Assembly (NCBI GenBank): GCA_021799015.1 | Contig: JAJZBH010000003.1 | Span: forward strand, 1 to 34,740 | Length of the DNA: 34,740 nt | Direction: 5' to 3' | Source: Pseudomonadota bacterium | GTDB taxonomy: Bacteria; Pseudomonadota; Alphaproteobacteria; Acetobacterales; Acetobacteraceae | Part shown: piece after piece, positions 1 to 8,387 of the stretch | How the letters are laid out: each line of letters begins with the position of its first letter | Position numbering within the stretch: position 1 is the first letter of the stretch | The notes under the pieces: generated by a model | Database searches by the model: none | What the model was told of the DNA's origin: nothing | The model's input: the letters and a program-made list of their open reading frames with translations, nothing else | Program-made: the position numbers and the translations under genes

Positions 1-429
1 GTCGGGAAGAAATATTCCCTCGGGTGGAACGCCGGTCTGCCAGAATACATCGATCGGGATGCCTCCGCGGGGATACCAGTAAGCACCAATACGAAGCCAG
101 ACCGGTGCGACGGCCGTGACGACGCGTTCGGCAATTGTCACCGTGCAGGTTTCGTGAAAGGCGCCATAATTTCGGAAAGAGTTAAGGAAAAGTTTGAGGG
201 ATTTGCTTTCAACGATCCATGCGTCGGGAATGTAGTCGATGACAATGTGGGCAAAATCAGGTTGCTTGGTAATAGGACAGAGCGACGTGAATTCTGGGCT
301 TGTGAAACGGATAACGAGATTCTTTTGGTCAGGTGCTGCGACGCGTTCGAGTACGGCAAGATCGGGAGATTCAGGTATGGCCGATTTCGCTCCAAGCGCA
401 TGCAGCCCTGCGTAACGTTCGTCAGTCAT
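1..429 (-). CDS. queF: NADPH-dependent 7-cyano-7-deazaguanine (preQ0) reductase QueF, 3' end cut by the window
   Basis: QueF reduces preQ0 to preQ1, the base that Tgt inserts into tRNA for queuosine. The ORF track shows only shadows here; reading the minus strand from the ATG at 429 gives 143 codons that stay open to base 1. The catalytic cysteine lies in [12 protein letters not shown] (Cys51). The QueF signature [20 protein letters not shown], which binds the nucleotide and substrate, follows, and the late motif [15 protein letters not shown] is intact. This matches the short, single-domain (type I) QueF of about 150 residues, so only a few residues are missing. The ATG overlaps the end of tgt by 8 bases, showing it is the last visible gene of the queuosine operon. 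No frame damage is seen. Confidence 0.95.
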   Translation of the reverse strand, partial: MTDERYAGLHALGAKSAIPESPDLAVLERVAAPDQKNLVIRFTSPEFTSLCPITKQPDFAHIVIDYIPDAWIVESKSLKLFLNSFRNYGAFHETCTVTIAERVVTAVAPVWLRIGAYWYPRGGIPIDVFWQTGVPPEGIFLPD

Positions 430-1537
430 GCCGGTTCACCCATTCTTTTCGTGTCAATCGTACAAATTCCGCGAAGCGGCCATCCAGAATCGCACCACGC
501 GCACCTTTCATCAGCTTTTGGTAGTAGGTAAGGTTGTGCGCAGTCAGCAACATTGGGCCGAGCATCTCCCCGCAGCGGAACAGATGGTGCAAATAGCCGC
601 TGCTATGGCGTGAACAGGCGATGCAGCTGCACGCGTTGTCCAGAGGGTCTACTTCTTTGGCAAACTTTGCGTTGCGCAGATTGCGAACTCCTCGTGATGT
701 GTATGCACGGGCGGTACGGCCTGCTCGAGTTGGAATTACGCAGTCGAACATGTCCATTCCACGCGCAATGGCGGCGAGGAGATCATCAGGGGTTCCAACC
801 CCCATGAGGTAACGCGGCAGGTTATCTGGCAGATAGGGCACGGTTGCTTCGACGGTTTCAAGCATCGCTGTTTGACCTTCGCCGACGGCCAGCCCACCAA
901 TAGCGTAGCCTTCAAAACCTAACTGCGTAAGGGCTTCGGCAGATTCTGCTCGCAGATCAGCGTAGACGCTGCCTTGGACGATGCCAAACTGAGCATACCC
1001 TTTACGGGGCACGAATGCAGCGCGGGATCGCTTCGCCCACCGCATTGATCGGCGCATCGATGTCGCGGCCTGCTCGTACGATGCTGGAAATTGGATGCAT
1101 TCGTCGAACGCCATTGTAATCGTCGCGTCAAGCGCGTGCTGGATTTCAGTCGAAAATTCGGGAGTGAGGTGGTAGGCAGAACCGTCAATGTGTGAACGGA
1201 ATGTCGCTCCGGTTTCGTCGATTGAGCGCAGTCGTGCCAACGACATGACCTGAAACCCACCGGAATCGGTGAGTATGATCCCGGGCCAATCTGTCATGCG
1301 GTGTAATCCACCTAGTGCTGCGACACGTTCGGCACCTGGCCGCAGCATCAGGTGATATGTGTTTCCGAGGATGATCTCGGTACCTGTGGCGCGTACGCCA
1401 TCTGCAGTTATCGCCTTGACTGCACCAACGGTGCCTACAGCCATGAAGGCGGGCGTCTCGGCGGTGCCGTGGGCGGTGTGGATGCGACCGCAGCGCGCCC
1501 GGCCGTCACTCGCAAGCAGCGAAAACGAAAACGTCAT
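422..1537 (-). CDS. tgt: tRNA-guanine transglycosylase
   Basis: Tgt exchanges guanine-34 of GUN-anticodon tRNAs for preQ1, the committing step of queuosine modification. The 371 residues match the normal length of the bacterial enzyme. Asp91 in [12 protein letters not shown] and Asp265 in [12 protein letters not shown] correspond to the general base and nucleophile. A C-terminal zinc site is visible as Cys303-x-Cys305-x2-Cys308 with His334. The gene lies 72 bases after queA and overlaps queF by 8 bases, so the three are one operon. There is no clear ribosome site before the ATG. Instead a 23-codon frame (1605 to 1534) starts just after the queA stop and ends in an ATGA overlap with tgt, which could feed ribosomes into it by reinitiation. 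Confidence 0.97.
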   Translation of the reverse strand: MTFSFSLLASDGRARCGRIHTAHGTAETPAFMAVGTVGAVKAITADGVRATGTEIILGNTYHLMLRPGAERVAALGGLHRMTDWPGIILTDSGGFQVMSLARLRSIDETGATFRSHIDGSAYHLTPEFSTEIQHALDATITMAFDECIQFPASYEQAATSMRRSMRWAKRSRAAFVPRKGYAQFGIVQGSVYADLRAESAEALTQLGFEGYAIGGLAVGEGQTAMLETVEATVPYLPDNLPRYLMGVGTPDDLLAAIARGMDMFDCVIPTRAGRTARAYTSRGVRNLRNAKFAKEVDPLDNACSCIACSRHSSGYLHHLFRCGEMLGPMLLTAHNLTYYQKLMKGARGAILDGRFAEFVRLTRKEWVNRHD

Positions 1538-1609
1538 GATTGTGCGGGCGTCGACGGGTCAAGCACGGGAGATAATGCGCCTTTATGTCGGGCCGTAGAT
1601 CTCATGGCC

Positions 1610-2650
1610 TTAGAACGCGCGCTCCAAAAGGGTTGCATCACCGTAAGAATAGAACCGGTAGTTTTCCCTGATCGCGTGGCTGTAAGCTGAGCGGATGCGG
1701 TCCAGCCCCGAAAATGCGGCCACCAGCATCAGCAAGGTCGAGCGAGGTAGGTGAAAATTGGTCAAAAGTAGATCAGCTGAACGAATTTGTACGCCCGGAC
1801 GAAGGAAAATACCGGTTTCTCCGTCAAATTCCGAGATTCTACCATCCCCGTCGACAGCCGATTCCAGAAGGCGCAGCGAGGTGGTTCCTACGGCGATAAT
1901 TCTGCCGCCTTGCGCTCGAGCAATGTTGACCTGTGCGGCTGCTTCAGCGCCGATAACGCCGTATTCGGCGTGAATCTTGTGAGCTGAGATGTCGTCAGTC
2001 CTTACGGGGAGAAACGTTCCGGCTCCTACGTGGAGTGTCACTCGCGCGATGCCGATCGATTTCTCTTCGAGGCGGTTGAGCAACGTCGGCGAAAAATGGA
2101 GACCGGCGGTGGGTGCTGCAACGGCGCCTGGACGTTTGGCGAAAATCGTCTGGTAGTCGGCTGCGTCTTGAGGCGTGGGGCCGTGATCCCGAGGAATGTA
2201 AGGTGGAAGCGCCAGAACACCACTAGAAGAGAGAGCCGCTTCGAAATCTGCATCGTCCCGGTTAAACTGCAGCTGCGCCGAACCATCGTCGAATCGGGCG
2301 ATGACCTTGGCTGTGAAGCTGTCGGGTCCGTCGATGGCGATGGTATCACCCGGACGGGTACGGCGAGCATTTCGCAGCAAGACGCGCCATGTTCCATTTG
2401 GCATAGGACGGTCCAGCGTTATGCCTATGTGGGCGTCACCCCGGCGGCCGGTGAGTCGAGCCGGAATTACTTTGGTGTCGTTAACGACCAGGCAATCTCC
2501 AGGACGCAGCAAATCCGGAAGATCCGAAATTCGGTAGTCCTCTAGGCTCTGACGGGCAACATGCAGCAAACGAGCTGAATCCCTAGGGCGGGAAGGTTCA
2601 ACTGCGATACGTTCCGGTGGAAGAAAATAATCGAAATCGCTGAGATTCAT
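1610..2650 (-). CDS. queA: S-adenosylmethionine:tRNA ribosyltransferase-isomerase
   Basis: QueA moves the ribosyl part of SAM onto preQ1-tRNA, giving epoxyqueuosine. The family start MNLSDFDYFLPPERIA fixes the initiation codon at 2650, so the 21 extra residues of the ORF-track version are dropped. The protein is 346 residues, the usual length. Conserved stretches include PSRPRDSARLL near the N-terminus, VNDTKVIPARL, PTAGLHFSPTLL and the C-terminal LTNFHLPRSTLLMLV and YSYGDATL. Its ATG overlaps the stop of the upstream transporter in an ATGA arrangement (4 bases), a sign of translational coupling. It completes the transporter-queA-tgt-queF order of a queuosine operon. Confidence 0.97.
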   Translation of the reverse strand: MNLSDFDYFLPPERIAVEPSRPRDSARLLHVARQSLEDYRISDLPDLLRPGDCLVVNDTKVIPARLTGRRGDAHIGITLDRPMPNGTWRVLLRNARRTRPGDTIAIDGPDSFTAKVIARFDDGSAQLQFNRDDADFEAALSSSGVLALPPYIPRDHGPTPQDAADYQTIFAKRPGAVAAPTAGLHFSPTLLNRLEEKSIGIARVTLHVGAGTFLPVRTDDISAHKIHAEYGVIGAEAAAQVNIARAQGGRIIAVGTTSLRLLESAVDGDGRISEFDGETGIFLRPGVQIRSADLLLTNFHLPRSTLLMLVAAFSGLDRIRSAYSHAIRENYRFYSYGDATLLERAF

Positions 2651-3201
2651 GCCGGGGTGGGAGCGAGCCGCCGAGTAAGAATGATTAGCGGCATGGCGAA
2701 GAAAATTGACCAAAGTTTACCAATAACCTGCCCGGGAAGAAAGGCAAGGGAATGAAAGGCCAGTGTCAGGAACACCATAGAGTCGATGACAATGCCAAGA
2801 GACGATGACGCTAGGGCTGCAGCTATAAGGCCTCGGCGCTGCAGCGGCGAAAAAATTGCAAAATCCGCAAATTCGGACAGTACAAAAGCGGTTGTGGATG
2901 CAATCACAAGACTGGCAGGTACAACGAGTACGGAGAGCAACGCTCCGGCTACAATGGCAAAAAGCCCGTATCTGGCACCGAGGCAGCGCTGCACAATATC
3001 GCGCAGAACCAGCGCGGCCCCCGCCGTCAGAACCCCGGAGGGCGCCATCACGCCGGGGGCTACGGGAATCAGGCAGGCTTCCTGGGGTACGCAAACCAAG
3101 CCGACGTGACCGATCATCCAGTTGGCAACTGGGATGGACAGCATGAACATGAGAAAGGCTGCTACGCCGAGTTTGCGGGCTACGGAACGATCCATATTCA
3201 T
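2647..3201 (-). CDS. Queuosine precursor transporter (YhhQ/VUT family)
   Basis: A 184-residue integral membrane protein with about six hydrophobic segments. The segment APSGVLTAGAALVLRDIVQR carries the arginine-aspartate motif typical of the VUT/YhhQ family. Characterised members (E. coli YhhQ) take up preQ0/preQ1 from outside. Its position as first gene of an operon with queA, tgt and queF, joined to queA by a 4-base overlap, supports the same role here. Two starts are possible, ATG at 3201 and ATG at 3195; a weak GAGAA lies before the first. The start is only three bases after the end of a decayed VOC reading frame. The substrate is inferred from family and neighbours. Confidence 0.88.
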   Translation of the reverse strand: MNMDRSVARKLGVAAFLMFMLSIPVANWMIGHVGLVCVPQEACLIPVAPGVMAPSGVLTAGAALVLRDIVQRCLGARYGLFAIVAGALLSVLVVPASLVIASTTAFVLSEFADFAIFSPLQRRGLIAAALASSSLGIVIDSMVFLTLAFHSLAFLPGQVIGKLWSIFFAMPLIILTRRLAPTPA

Positions 3202-3204
3202 TTC

Positions 3205-3387
3205 TCAAAAAATTGCAATCTCGATCAGATTGCCATGCGGATACCGGAAACAGGCCGGAGGGGTCAGGGGCAGAATGCCAGTGATTCGCACAGCGGATTT
3301 GGCTATTAGCGTGCATACCTTACGCATACAGGCAACTATGTCATTGGGGATAGGATTGGAGATCACGCATAGGTGCAATGCACCTGG
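3205..3387 (-). pseudogene. C-terminal remnant of a VOC/glyoxalase-fold protein
   Basis: This frame is absent from the ORF track because it has no usable start. Minus-strand translation gives 60 residues: PGALHLCVIS at the front and CFRYPHGNLIEIAIF at the end, followed by TGA. This resembles the last third of VOC enzymes (PGSxDLCF..., then FRDPDGNLIEI). The usual FRDPDGN reads FRYPHGN, so both acidic residues are changed. A TAG lies directly before the first proline, and no VOC N-terminal half is found upstream in any frame. I read it as a decayed gene. It ends three bases before the queuosine transporter start, so its old reading frame may still act as leader. Confidence 0.6.
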
Positions 3388-3688
3388 CTAAGGAAGGGCT
3401 TCCGTCCATAGAGCCTCGATCTCTGGGTTCCATTCGGCACCCACGAGCTGGCCGGGGAAGTGAGATTCGGCGTTTTTGTCGGAGCGGGATTCACGGCGCG
3501 CAATAAAGCATACGCTAGGTTCCGCAGCTCGTTTTATTTTTAAACTTGAACGGCTCGTTAAGCATACTGTCAGTGGGATGCCTAATAAAGCGTGCAGGTG
3601 CCCCCGTTCCGCTAGACAGAATTACGCTCCAGCTCCGGAATAACAAGCCATCTGGTACCGGCAGGACTCGTTCTCTCGACATGGCTCA
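3388..3688 (-). other. Gap between fumarase and the VOC remnant, with only broken reading frames
   Basis: About 300 bases without an intact gene. On the minus strand a 25-codon frame starts inside the fumarase stop (TGATGA) and ends early. A second frame carries a 42-codon piece containing FPGQLVGAEWNPEIEALW that reads like protein but ends at the TAG before the VOC remnant. I cannot assign either. The pattern suggests one or two genes that decayed here. No riboswitch of the preQ1 type was recognised by eye. Confidence 0.4.
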
Positions 3689-5332
3689 TCAGGCAAGGCC
3701 CGCAAAAAAATCGTTACCTTTGTCATCGATTACAATGAACGATGGAAAATCGACCACATCAATCTTCCATACGGCCTCCATTCCAAGTTCGGGATATTCG
3801 AGGAGTTCGACCGATCTGATGTTTTCCTGAGCAAGAAGAGCAGCGGGGCCGCCGATCGAGCCAAGATAGAAGCCACCGAACTTCTTACAAGCATCACGCA
3901 CCGCCTGCGAACGGTTGCCTTTGGCGAGCATGATCATTGAGCCGCCAGCCGCTTGAAACTCGGCAACATACGAATCCATACGTCCGGCCGTTGTTGGACC
4001 AAAGCTGCCGGTAGGGAGACCCTTCGGGGTTCGCGCGGGTCCGGCGTAGTACACTGGATGGTTTTTGAAATAATCCGGGAGGCCTTCGCCTCGATCCAGG
4101 CGCTCTTTCAGTTTTGCATGTGCGATATCCCGGGCCACGACAATGGTACCGCTGAGGGCAACGCGGGTCTTGACTGGATGCTTCGACAGTTCCGCCAAGG
4201 TCTCGTTCATCGGGCGATTAAGGTCGATATGTATGACTTGGCCGCTAAGCCGGTCTTCGGCGATATCGGGCAAGTATTTGGCGGGATCGGTTTCCAGCCG
4301 TTCAAGGAAAATACCGGCCTTGGTGATTTTTGCGCGAATTTGGCGGTCGGCCGAGCAAGATACCCCGAGGCCAATTGGGAGGCTGGCCCCGTGACGGGGC
4401 AGGCGAATGACGCGGACGTCGTGGCAAAAATATTTTCCGCCAAATTGCGCGCCTATGCCCACTCGACGCGTTATGGCGAGGATCTGCCTTTCGAGCTCGA
4501 TATCACGAAATGCATTACCCCCCCTTGATCCCTCCAGGGGCAGTGCGTCGAGATATCGGGTGGAGGCGAGTTTGACGGTCTTCATTGTCGTTTCGGCGGA
4601 TGTACCACCAATCACGACTGCGAGATGGTAAGGGGGGCATGCCGAGGTACCGAGACTCTTCACTTTGGATTCGATTAGCTCAAGAAGCTTGTCGGGATTC
4701 AGGATCGCCCGGGTTTCCTGATAGAGGAAGGTCTTGTTCGCGGATCCGCCGCCTTTCGCGACGAACATCAGTTCGAATTCCTCGGCGTGCGCGTCCCCGG
4801 AGGCTGCATAAATATCAAACTGGACTGGCAAGTTGCTGCCGGTGTTCAACTCCTCGTACATCGAGAGTGGCGCCATCTGGGAATAACGCAGATTCGTTTC
4901 AGTATAAGTGCGAGCCACGCCGAGCGACAAAGCAGCCTCTTCGTCACCTTCCACCCAGATGCGTTGGCCCTTTTTTCCAAAGATGATGGCGGTGCCGGTG
5001 TCTTGGCACATGGGCAGCATGCGCCCCGCCGCGATGTTCGCATTCTTGAGCAGCGCCATGGCGACGAACCGATCATTTTCTGACGCATCTGGGTCGTCAA
5101 CGATTGCGCGAAGCTGGGCGAGATGGCTAGGGCGGAGTAGGTGCGAGACGTCATGAAATGCTTCGAAAGCAAGAGCAGACAGAGCTTCGGGGGCGATTTT
5201 CACGATGGTTTTTCCATCCGCGTGGATGGTCGAGACCCCAGTAATGTCGAGTTTACGGTAAGGCGTGGTGTCGGGGCCGAGCGGGAACAGCGGACGATAT
5301 TCAGAGTCGTTGTTGGGAGTTGCGTCCATCAT
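3689..5332 (-). CDS. fumA: Class I fumarate hydratase (iron-sulfur, single chain)
   Basis: The enzyme interconverts fumarate and malate in the TCA cycle in the cytoplasm, using an oxygen-sensitive 4Fe-4S cluster. The 547-residue chain has the fused alpha and beta parts of class I fumarases. Three cysteines fit the cluster ligands: Cys109 in MCQDTGTAI, Cys232 in [11 protein letters not shown] and Cys326 in GVSCSADRQ. The C-terminal part contains [12 protein letters not shown] and [13 protein letters not shown], typical of the family. The start ATG-ATG at 5332 has AGGA seven bases upstream. It lies 48 bases after sspB on the same strand and could share its transcript. The symbol follows common use; fumB is equally possible. 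Confidence 0.95.
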   Translation of the reverse strand: MMDATPNNDSEYRPLFPLGPDTTPYRKLDITGVSTIHADGKTIVKIAPEALSALAFEAFHDVSHLLRPSHLAQLRAIVDDPDASENDRFVAMALLKNANIAAGRMLPMCQDTGTAIIFGKKGQRIWVEGDEEAALSLGVARTYTETNLRYSQMAPLSMYEELNTGSNLPVQFDIYAASGDAHAEEFELMFVAKGGGSANKTFLYQETRAILNPDKLLELIESKVKSLGTSACPPYHLAVVIGGTSAETTMKTVKLASTRYLDALPLEGSRGGNAFRDIELERQILAITRRVGIGAQFGGKYFCHDVRVIRLPRHGASLPIGLGVSCSADRQIRAKITKAGIFLERLETDPAKYLPDIAEDRLSGQVIHIDLNRPMNETLAELSKHPVKTRVALSGTIVVARDIAHAKLKERLDRGEGLPDYFKNHPVYYAGPARTPKGLPTGSFGPTTAGRMDSYVAEFQAAGGSMIMLAKGNRSQAVRDACKKFGGFYLGSIGGPAALLAQENIRSVELLEYPELGMEAVWKIDVVDFPSFIVIDDKGNDFFAGLA

Positions 5333-5380
5333 GATATTCCTGCAGCAGCGAACACTAAGTCAGCTGGGTATTTGACAAGG

Positions 5381-5914
5381 TCAGGTTTTGGTTGGCGGGC
5401 GCCGACGGAAGGCATCAAGGCTGACAACAGGAGCCATACCTCCGCTTTTGTTATCCGGTTCGCCGTCGCCAGGGTGAAGTGCTTCGGCCTCAGGTTCAGG
5501 TCCTTCTGCGGTTTCGCGTTCGGATTCATTGTCGCCCGGCAAAAATTGTAGTGCGAACTGCACCTCGGGATCGACAAAGCGCGTGACTGCGTCAATGGGA
5601 ACCGTTAACATGCTCGGAATGCCGCCAAAGGACAACTTGACCGAAAAACGACGGGCCGCTTTGTCTACTCTTAGATCACCAAACTGGTGCTGCAAGACGA
5701 TGGTCATCTCTGAGGGATAGGTTTCACGCAGCCGGTCTGGAATTGCCACACCATGCGCATCTGTCCGGAATGTGATGAAGAAATGATGTCCACCTGGTAG
5801 GCCTTCGCCGGCGACGTGCTCCAGGGCACGTAAAACGACAAGGCGTAATGCTTCCACCGTCCATTGATCATAGGGAAGCATGCTTTCGAGGGGCGGGATG
5901 TCATCGTCGTCCAT
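5381..5914 (-). CDS. sspB: ClpXP adaptor protein SspB (alphaproteobacterial type)
   Basis: SspB binds ssrA-tagged proteins and hands them to the ClpX unfoldase for degradation. The 177 residues have the alpha-type layout: a folded domain (about residues 10-125) with LPGGHHFFITFRTD, LRETYPSEMTIVLQHQF, FSVKLSFGGIP and VPIDAVTRFVDPEVQFALQF, then a long acidic, flexible tail ending in VVSLDAFRRRPP. The tail end is the ClpX-tethering peptide in known SspB proteins. The start ATG at 5914 follows an AT-rich stretch, with GGTAAG about 11 bases upstream. It stands between olsB and fumarase, all on the minus strand. Confidence 0.95.
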   Translation of the reverse strand: MDDDDIPPLESMLPYDQWTVEALRLVVLRALEHVAGEGLPGGHHFFITFRTDAHGVAIPDRLRETYPSEMTIVLQHQFGDLRVDKAARRFSVKLSFGGIPSMLTVPIDAVTRFVDPEVQFALQFLPGDNESERETAEGPEPEAEALHPGDGEPDNKSGGMAPVVSLDAFRRRPPTKT

Positions 5915-5941
5915 ATATATGACTTACCGTGCGTTTGCTGA

Positions 5942-5961
5942 GAGGCCAAGTCTCAGGCCTC
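5942..5961. terminator. Possible hairpin between olsB and sspB
   Basis: GAGGCC and GGCCTC form a perfect 6-base inverted repeat around an 8-base loop, in the 59 bases between the olsB stop and the sspB start. No run of T follows on either strand, so it is not a classical intrinsic terminator. It may be an RNA end-protection or factor-dependent site, or chance. Confidence 0.3.
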
Positions 5962-5973
5962 CGGTCTGGCCGA

Positions 5974-6783
5974 TCAGCGTACTTGCCGTTCGTAGTGACG
6001 ATAGTACTTTTCGGTCACAAGGTCGGTTTGTACCACGACAGCGATGTCCGTCGTGTTGAACTGCCAGTCGATTACGGCACCGTCGCCAACGAAACCGCCC
6101 AGACGAAGATAGCCTTTAATGAGCGGCGGTAGTTCGGCCAATACCCGCTTTGGGTCGATCGCACTATCCGGAAGGCGCCGCATCTCGACATAGCGCGATG
6201 GCACGGCGCGCGGGCGGATTGCCTCTGGAGCGAGGTGATGCGTTGCAAGATAAGTCAGATCTGCCGCGAGCGCGTCCGGATCAGTACCTTGCAGGCTGGC
6301 GCAACCGAACATCAGATCAATCTGGTGATGGAACACGTAAGCAGCAATGCCGCGCCAGAGCATTTGCATAACTGCTCGAGAACGATATGCTGCATCCACA
6401 CAGGAGCGGCCGAGTTCAAGCAGGCGGCCCGGGAAACGCTCAAGAGCCGAGAGGTCAAACTCATCCGCCGAGTAGAACTGGCCAATACGTGCGGCGGCAT
6501 CCTGCCGGATCAGCCGATACGTCCCCACGATGGCCCTACGACTGTCACCGAGATCGTGGTCAATCACGATTAAATGATCCGCAACTGGGTCAAAGCGGTC
6601 GCGATCACGCCGGCTCAATTGCGCTTCGGCACTGGGTTTTGCCCCCATTTCGTCATAGAAAATCCGATAGCGAAGCGCCTGAACGGCATCGAGATCGGCT
6701 TGGTCGTGGCCGAGCCGGACGCCAAGGTTGCCGGACCGTATCTCGCCGAAATCAATAGCGTCAGTGATTGTCGACTGTACCAT
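5974..6783 (-). CDS. olsB: L-ornithine N(alpha)-acyltransferase (OlsB, GNAT fold)
   Basis: OlsB transfers a 3-hydroxyacyl chain from acyl carrier protein to ornithine, giving lyso-ornithine lipid, a phosphorus-free membrane lipid. The 269 residues match the family. Visible blocks are LRYRIFYDEMGA near residue 40, DHLIVIDHD and IVGTYRLIRQ in the centre, LLELGRSCVDAAYRSRAVMQMLWRGIAAY, and the C-terminal PPLIKGYLRLGGFVGDGAV. The partner OlsA is not in the window. The start ATG overlaps the fur stop by one base (TGATG), so olsB is translated with fur and probably follows its transcription. A more distant GNAT function is possible but the motif set fits OlsB well. Confidence 0.88.
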   Translation of the reverse strand: MVQSTITDAIDFGEIRSGNLGVRLGHDQADLDAVQALRYRIFYDEMGAKPSAEAQLSRRDRDRFDPVADHLIVIDHDLGDSRRAIVGTYRLIRQDAAARIGQFYSADEFDLSALERFPGRLLELGRSCVDAAYRSRAVMQMLWRGIAAYVFHHQIDLMFGCASLQGTDPDALAADLTYLATHHLAPEAIRPRAVPSRYVEMRRLPDSAIDPKRVLAELPPLIKGYLRLGGFVGDGAVIDWQFNTTDIAVVVQTDLVTEKYYRHYERQVR

Positions 6784-7259
6784 CAGCGCACTTGGTCGCC
6801 CTTATTTGTGGTAGAGGAGGAGCCTTGGGAGGGGGAGCGTGATTCGGTATCGCGCCGGGCCCGGCGACCAAAAAGTTCAATTCGCAGCGAAACAAGGTTG
6901 AAGCCGTAGCGGGCAGCGACACGGTGCATCAGGGCTTCGGTTTCTGGTTCGTCGAATTCAATCACTTTGTCGCTATCCAGGTCCACGAGATGAAAATGAT
7001 CGTGCTCGCCTGAGGGTTCGTAGCGTGCTCGCCGGCTACCGAGGTTCCGTCTCTCCAGAATTCCTGACTGCTCGAACAGACGGACAGTGCGGTAGAGGGT
7101 GGCGAGTGAAATCCTCGGATCCACTGCCCGAGTTCGTTGGTAAAGCTCGTGAACGTCGGGGTGATCGGGAGCTTCGGACAATATGCGCGCTATGACCCGG
7201 CGAGGGTGGGTCATCCGTAGCCCACTAGCTGTGCATAAACGCTCGATGTGGCTCTCCAT
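6783..7259 (-). CDS. fur: Fur-family iron-responsive transcriptional regulator
   Basis: Fur proteins bind Fe(II), or manganese in some alphaproteobacteria, and repress metal-uptake genes. I chose the ATG at 7259 (158 residues), which begins MESHIERLCTASGLRMT; the ORF-track start adds 39 residues with no family likeness. The winged helix carries DPRISLATLYRTVRLFEQSG. The metal region HDHFHLVDLDSDKVIEF followed by an ETEALMHRVA helix supplies the usual His, Asp and Glu ligands. The CxxC zinc pairs of E. coli Fur are missing, which is normal for the alphaproteobacterial Fur/Mur branch. The metal sensed cannot be read from sequence. It is coupled to olsB by a one-base overlap. Confidence 0.9.
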   Translation of the reverse strand: MESHIERLCTASGLRMTHPRRVIARILSEAPDHPDVHELYQRTRAVDPRISLATLYRTVRLFEQSGILERRNLGSRRARYEPSGEHDHFHLVDLDSDKVIEFDEPETEALMHRVAARYGFNLVSLRIELFGRRARRDTESRSPSQGSSSTTNKGDQVR

Positions 7260-7487
7260 GAGAGCGGGTTGTGGACCATCTCGGCGATCCGGTCTACCCC
7301 ATTGGCTTATCACACGCCTATGGCCGAGCAGGAGATGTTTTAGGCTCACACTAGTGGCAATTGAGGAGCCTGCCAAACCGCCCGACCGCGCAGTTCGGTC
7401 TTGTTTCGGATCTGACCGATGCTGCCCGTCATATCCGGGCCGCTGATTTATTTTGGCGCGTCTTGAGAGATGAGACCGGACCGGCGG

Positions 7488-8183
7488 CTACTGGCTGATC
7501 CAGATAATCCTGTGTAGCACAACGACCTGGGCCGTTGGGACGGCGCGCGATCCGTGTGCGGGGCAGAGGCACCCTAATTCTATTTGGCGCCCCGACAGCT
7601 TTATAAGAGGTCTGATCATGGCTTCACCGTTACGCAGGCAGACAACGACCCGATCACCGATGCGGGGGGCTTGTTGAGGGGCGGCGATGACAAGATCGCC
7701 ATCGCGATAAACCGGCTCCAGCGAACTGCCGCGAATCCTCAGCCCGTACGTGTTTGGATCAGGCGCCCACGGCAGACTGATCCGTTCCCACCGACCGCCG
7801 GCGGGATGACCCTTATCGCCGAAATAATTGTCCATTCCCGTAGAAGCGAGGCAGGTCACTGGAATTCGGACGCCTGCCTCAAAAGGCGTTGCACATGCTT
7901 GAATGGACACGTTTGGGTCCTGACCGCTGCCGCGAATGCTATGCGGGAGGGCTCGGGCACCCGCCATCAGTTCGGCGAAGACGTTGAACGGGACGCCGGT
8001 GACAGCGAGGACCTTGGCGATACTCTCTGTCGAGGGCCAACGCGGGTGCCCATTGCGGCTGCGGCGCTTGGAGGGATTGAAGCTGGTTGGGTCGAGGCCA
8101 GCAGCTCGTGCCAGACCGGATACCGAGAAACCGCGTTCGGCGGCAAGCGTATCAATGGCTCGCCAGATATCTTCATGACCCAT
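7488..8183 (-). CDS. Helix-turn-helix regulator with S24 (LexA-fold) C-terminal domain
   Basis: A 231-residue protein with an N-terminal DNA-binding domain (GLARAAGLDPTSFNPSKR, then RWPSTESIAKVLAVTG) and a C-terminal S24 peptidase-like fold (YGLRIRGSSLEPVYRDGD, GDRVVVCLRNGEAMIRPL). It belongs to a family common in alphaproteobacteria, not to LexA itself. The serine of the serine-lysine pair is present in GSSLEP. The position where LexA has its catalytic lysine (VKRL), and where close relatives usually read AKxL, is arginine here (IRPL). No obvious Ala-Gly cleavage site is seen. It is therefore probably not self-cleaving. Target genes are unknown. Confidence 0.85.
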   Translation of the reverse strand: MGHEDIWRAIDTLAAERGFSVSGLARAAGLDPTSFNPSKRRSRNGHPRWPSTESIAKVLAVTGVPFNVFAELMAGARALPHSIRGSGQDPNVSIQACATPFEAGVRIPVTCLASTGMDNYFGDKGHPAGGRWERISLPWAPDPNTYGLRIRGSSLEPVYRDGDLVIAAPQQAPRIGDRVVVCLRNGEAMIRPLIKLSGRQIELGCLCPAHGSRAVPTAQVVVLHRIIWISQ

Positions 8184-8240
8184 TCTTTTTCTTCTACGCG
8201 AAAACTGCTAAATCGCTAAGAGCAAATGGAGCGCGAACAA

Positions 8241-8366
8241 CTAGGGGCTCTCATCGAACATCGACGAGTCGTTTGGGTGTTCGCCTGGACGGAATGTCAG
8301 AAGCCCGTAGCCGTGGGCGATCAGTTCGAAAGTGACGACTGCGGGCCCGAATTCTAATAATGGCAC
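8241..8366 (-). CDS. Possible small ORF of 41 codons, function unknown
   Basis: Not in the ORF track. A GTG at 8366 opens a frame reading VPLLEFGPAVVTFELIAH and ending SSMFDESP before a TAG at 8243-8241. It fills the gap between the drug exporter and the S24 regulator on the same strand. The frame is open for 47 codons in total, the composition is protein-like, and there is no good ribosome site. It may be a real small protein, the tail of a decayed gene, or chance. Confidence 0.25.
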   Translation of the reverse strand: MPLLEFGPAVVTFELIAHGYGLLTFRPGEHPNDSSMFDESP

Positions 8367-8387
8367 TGAAAAAGATTCGCTCTGCCA

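Noticed and set aside
3202-3688. preQ1 riboswitch before the queuosine transporter
   Set aside because: I looked for the short stem with A-rich tail next to the ribosome site and did not find a convincing one.
6783-7376. 197-residue version of Fur
   Set aside because: The first 39 residues have no Fur likeness; homologs begin at MESHIERL-like sequence.
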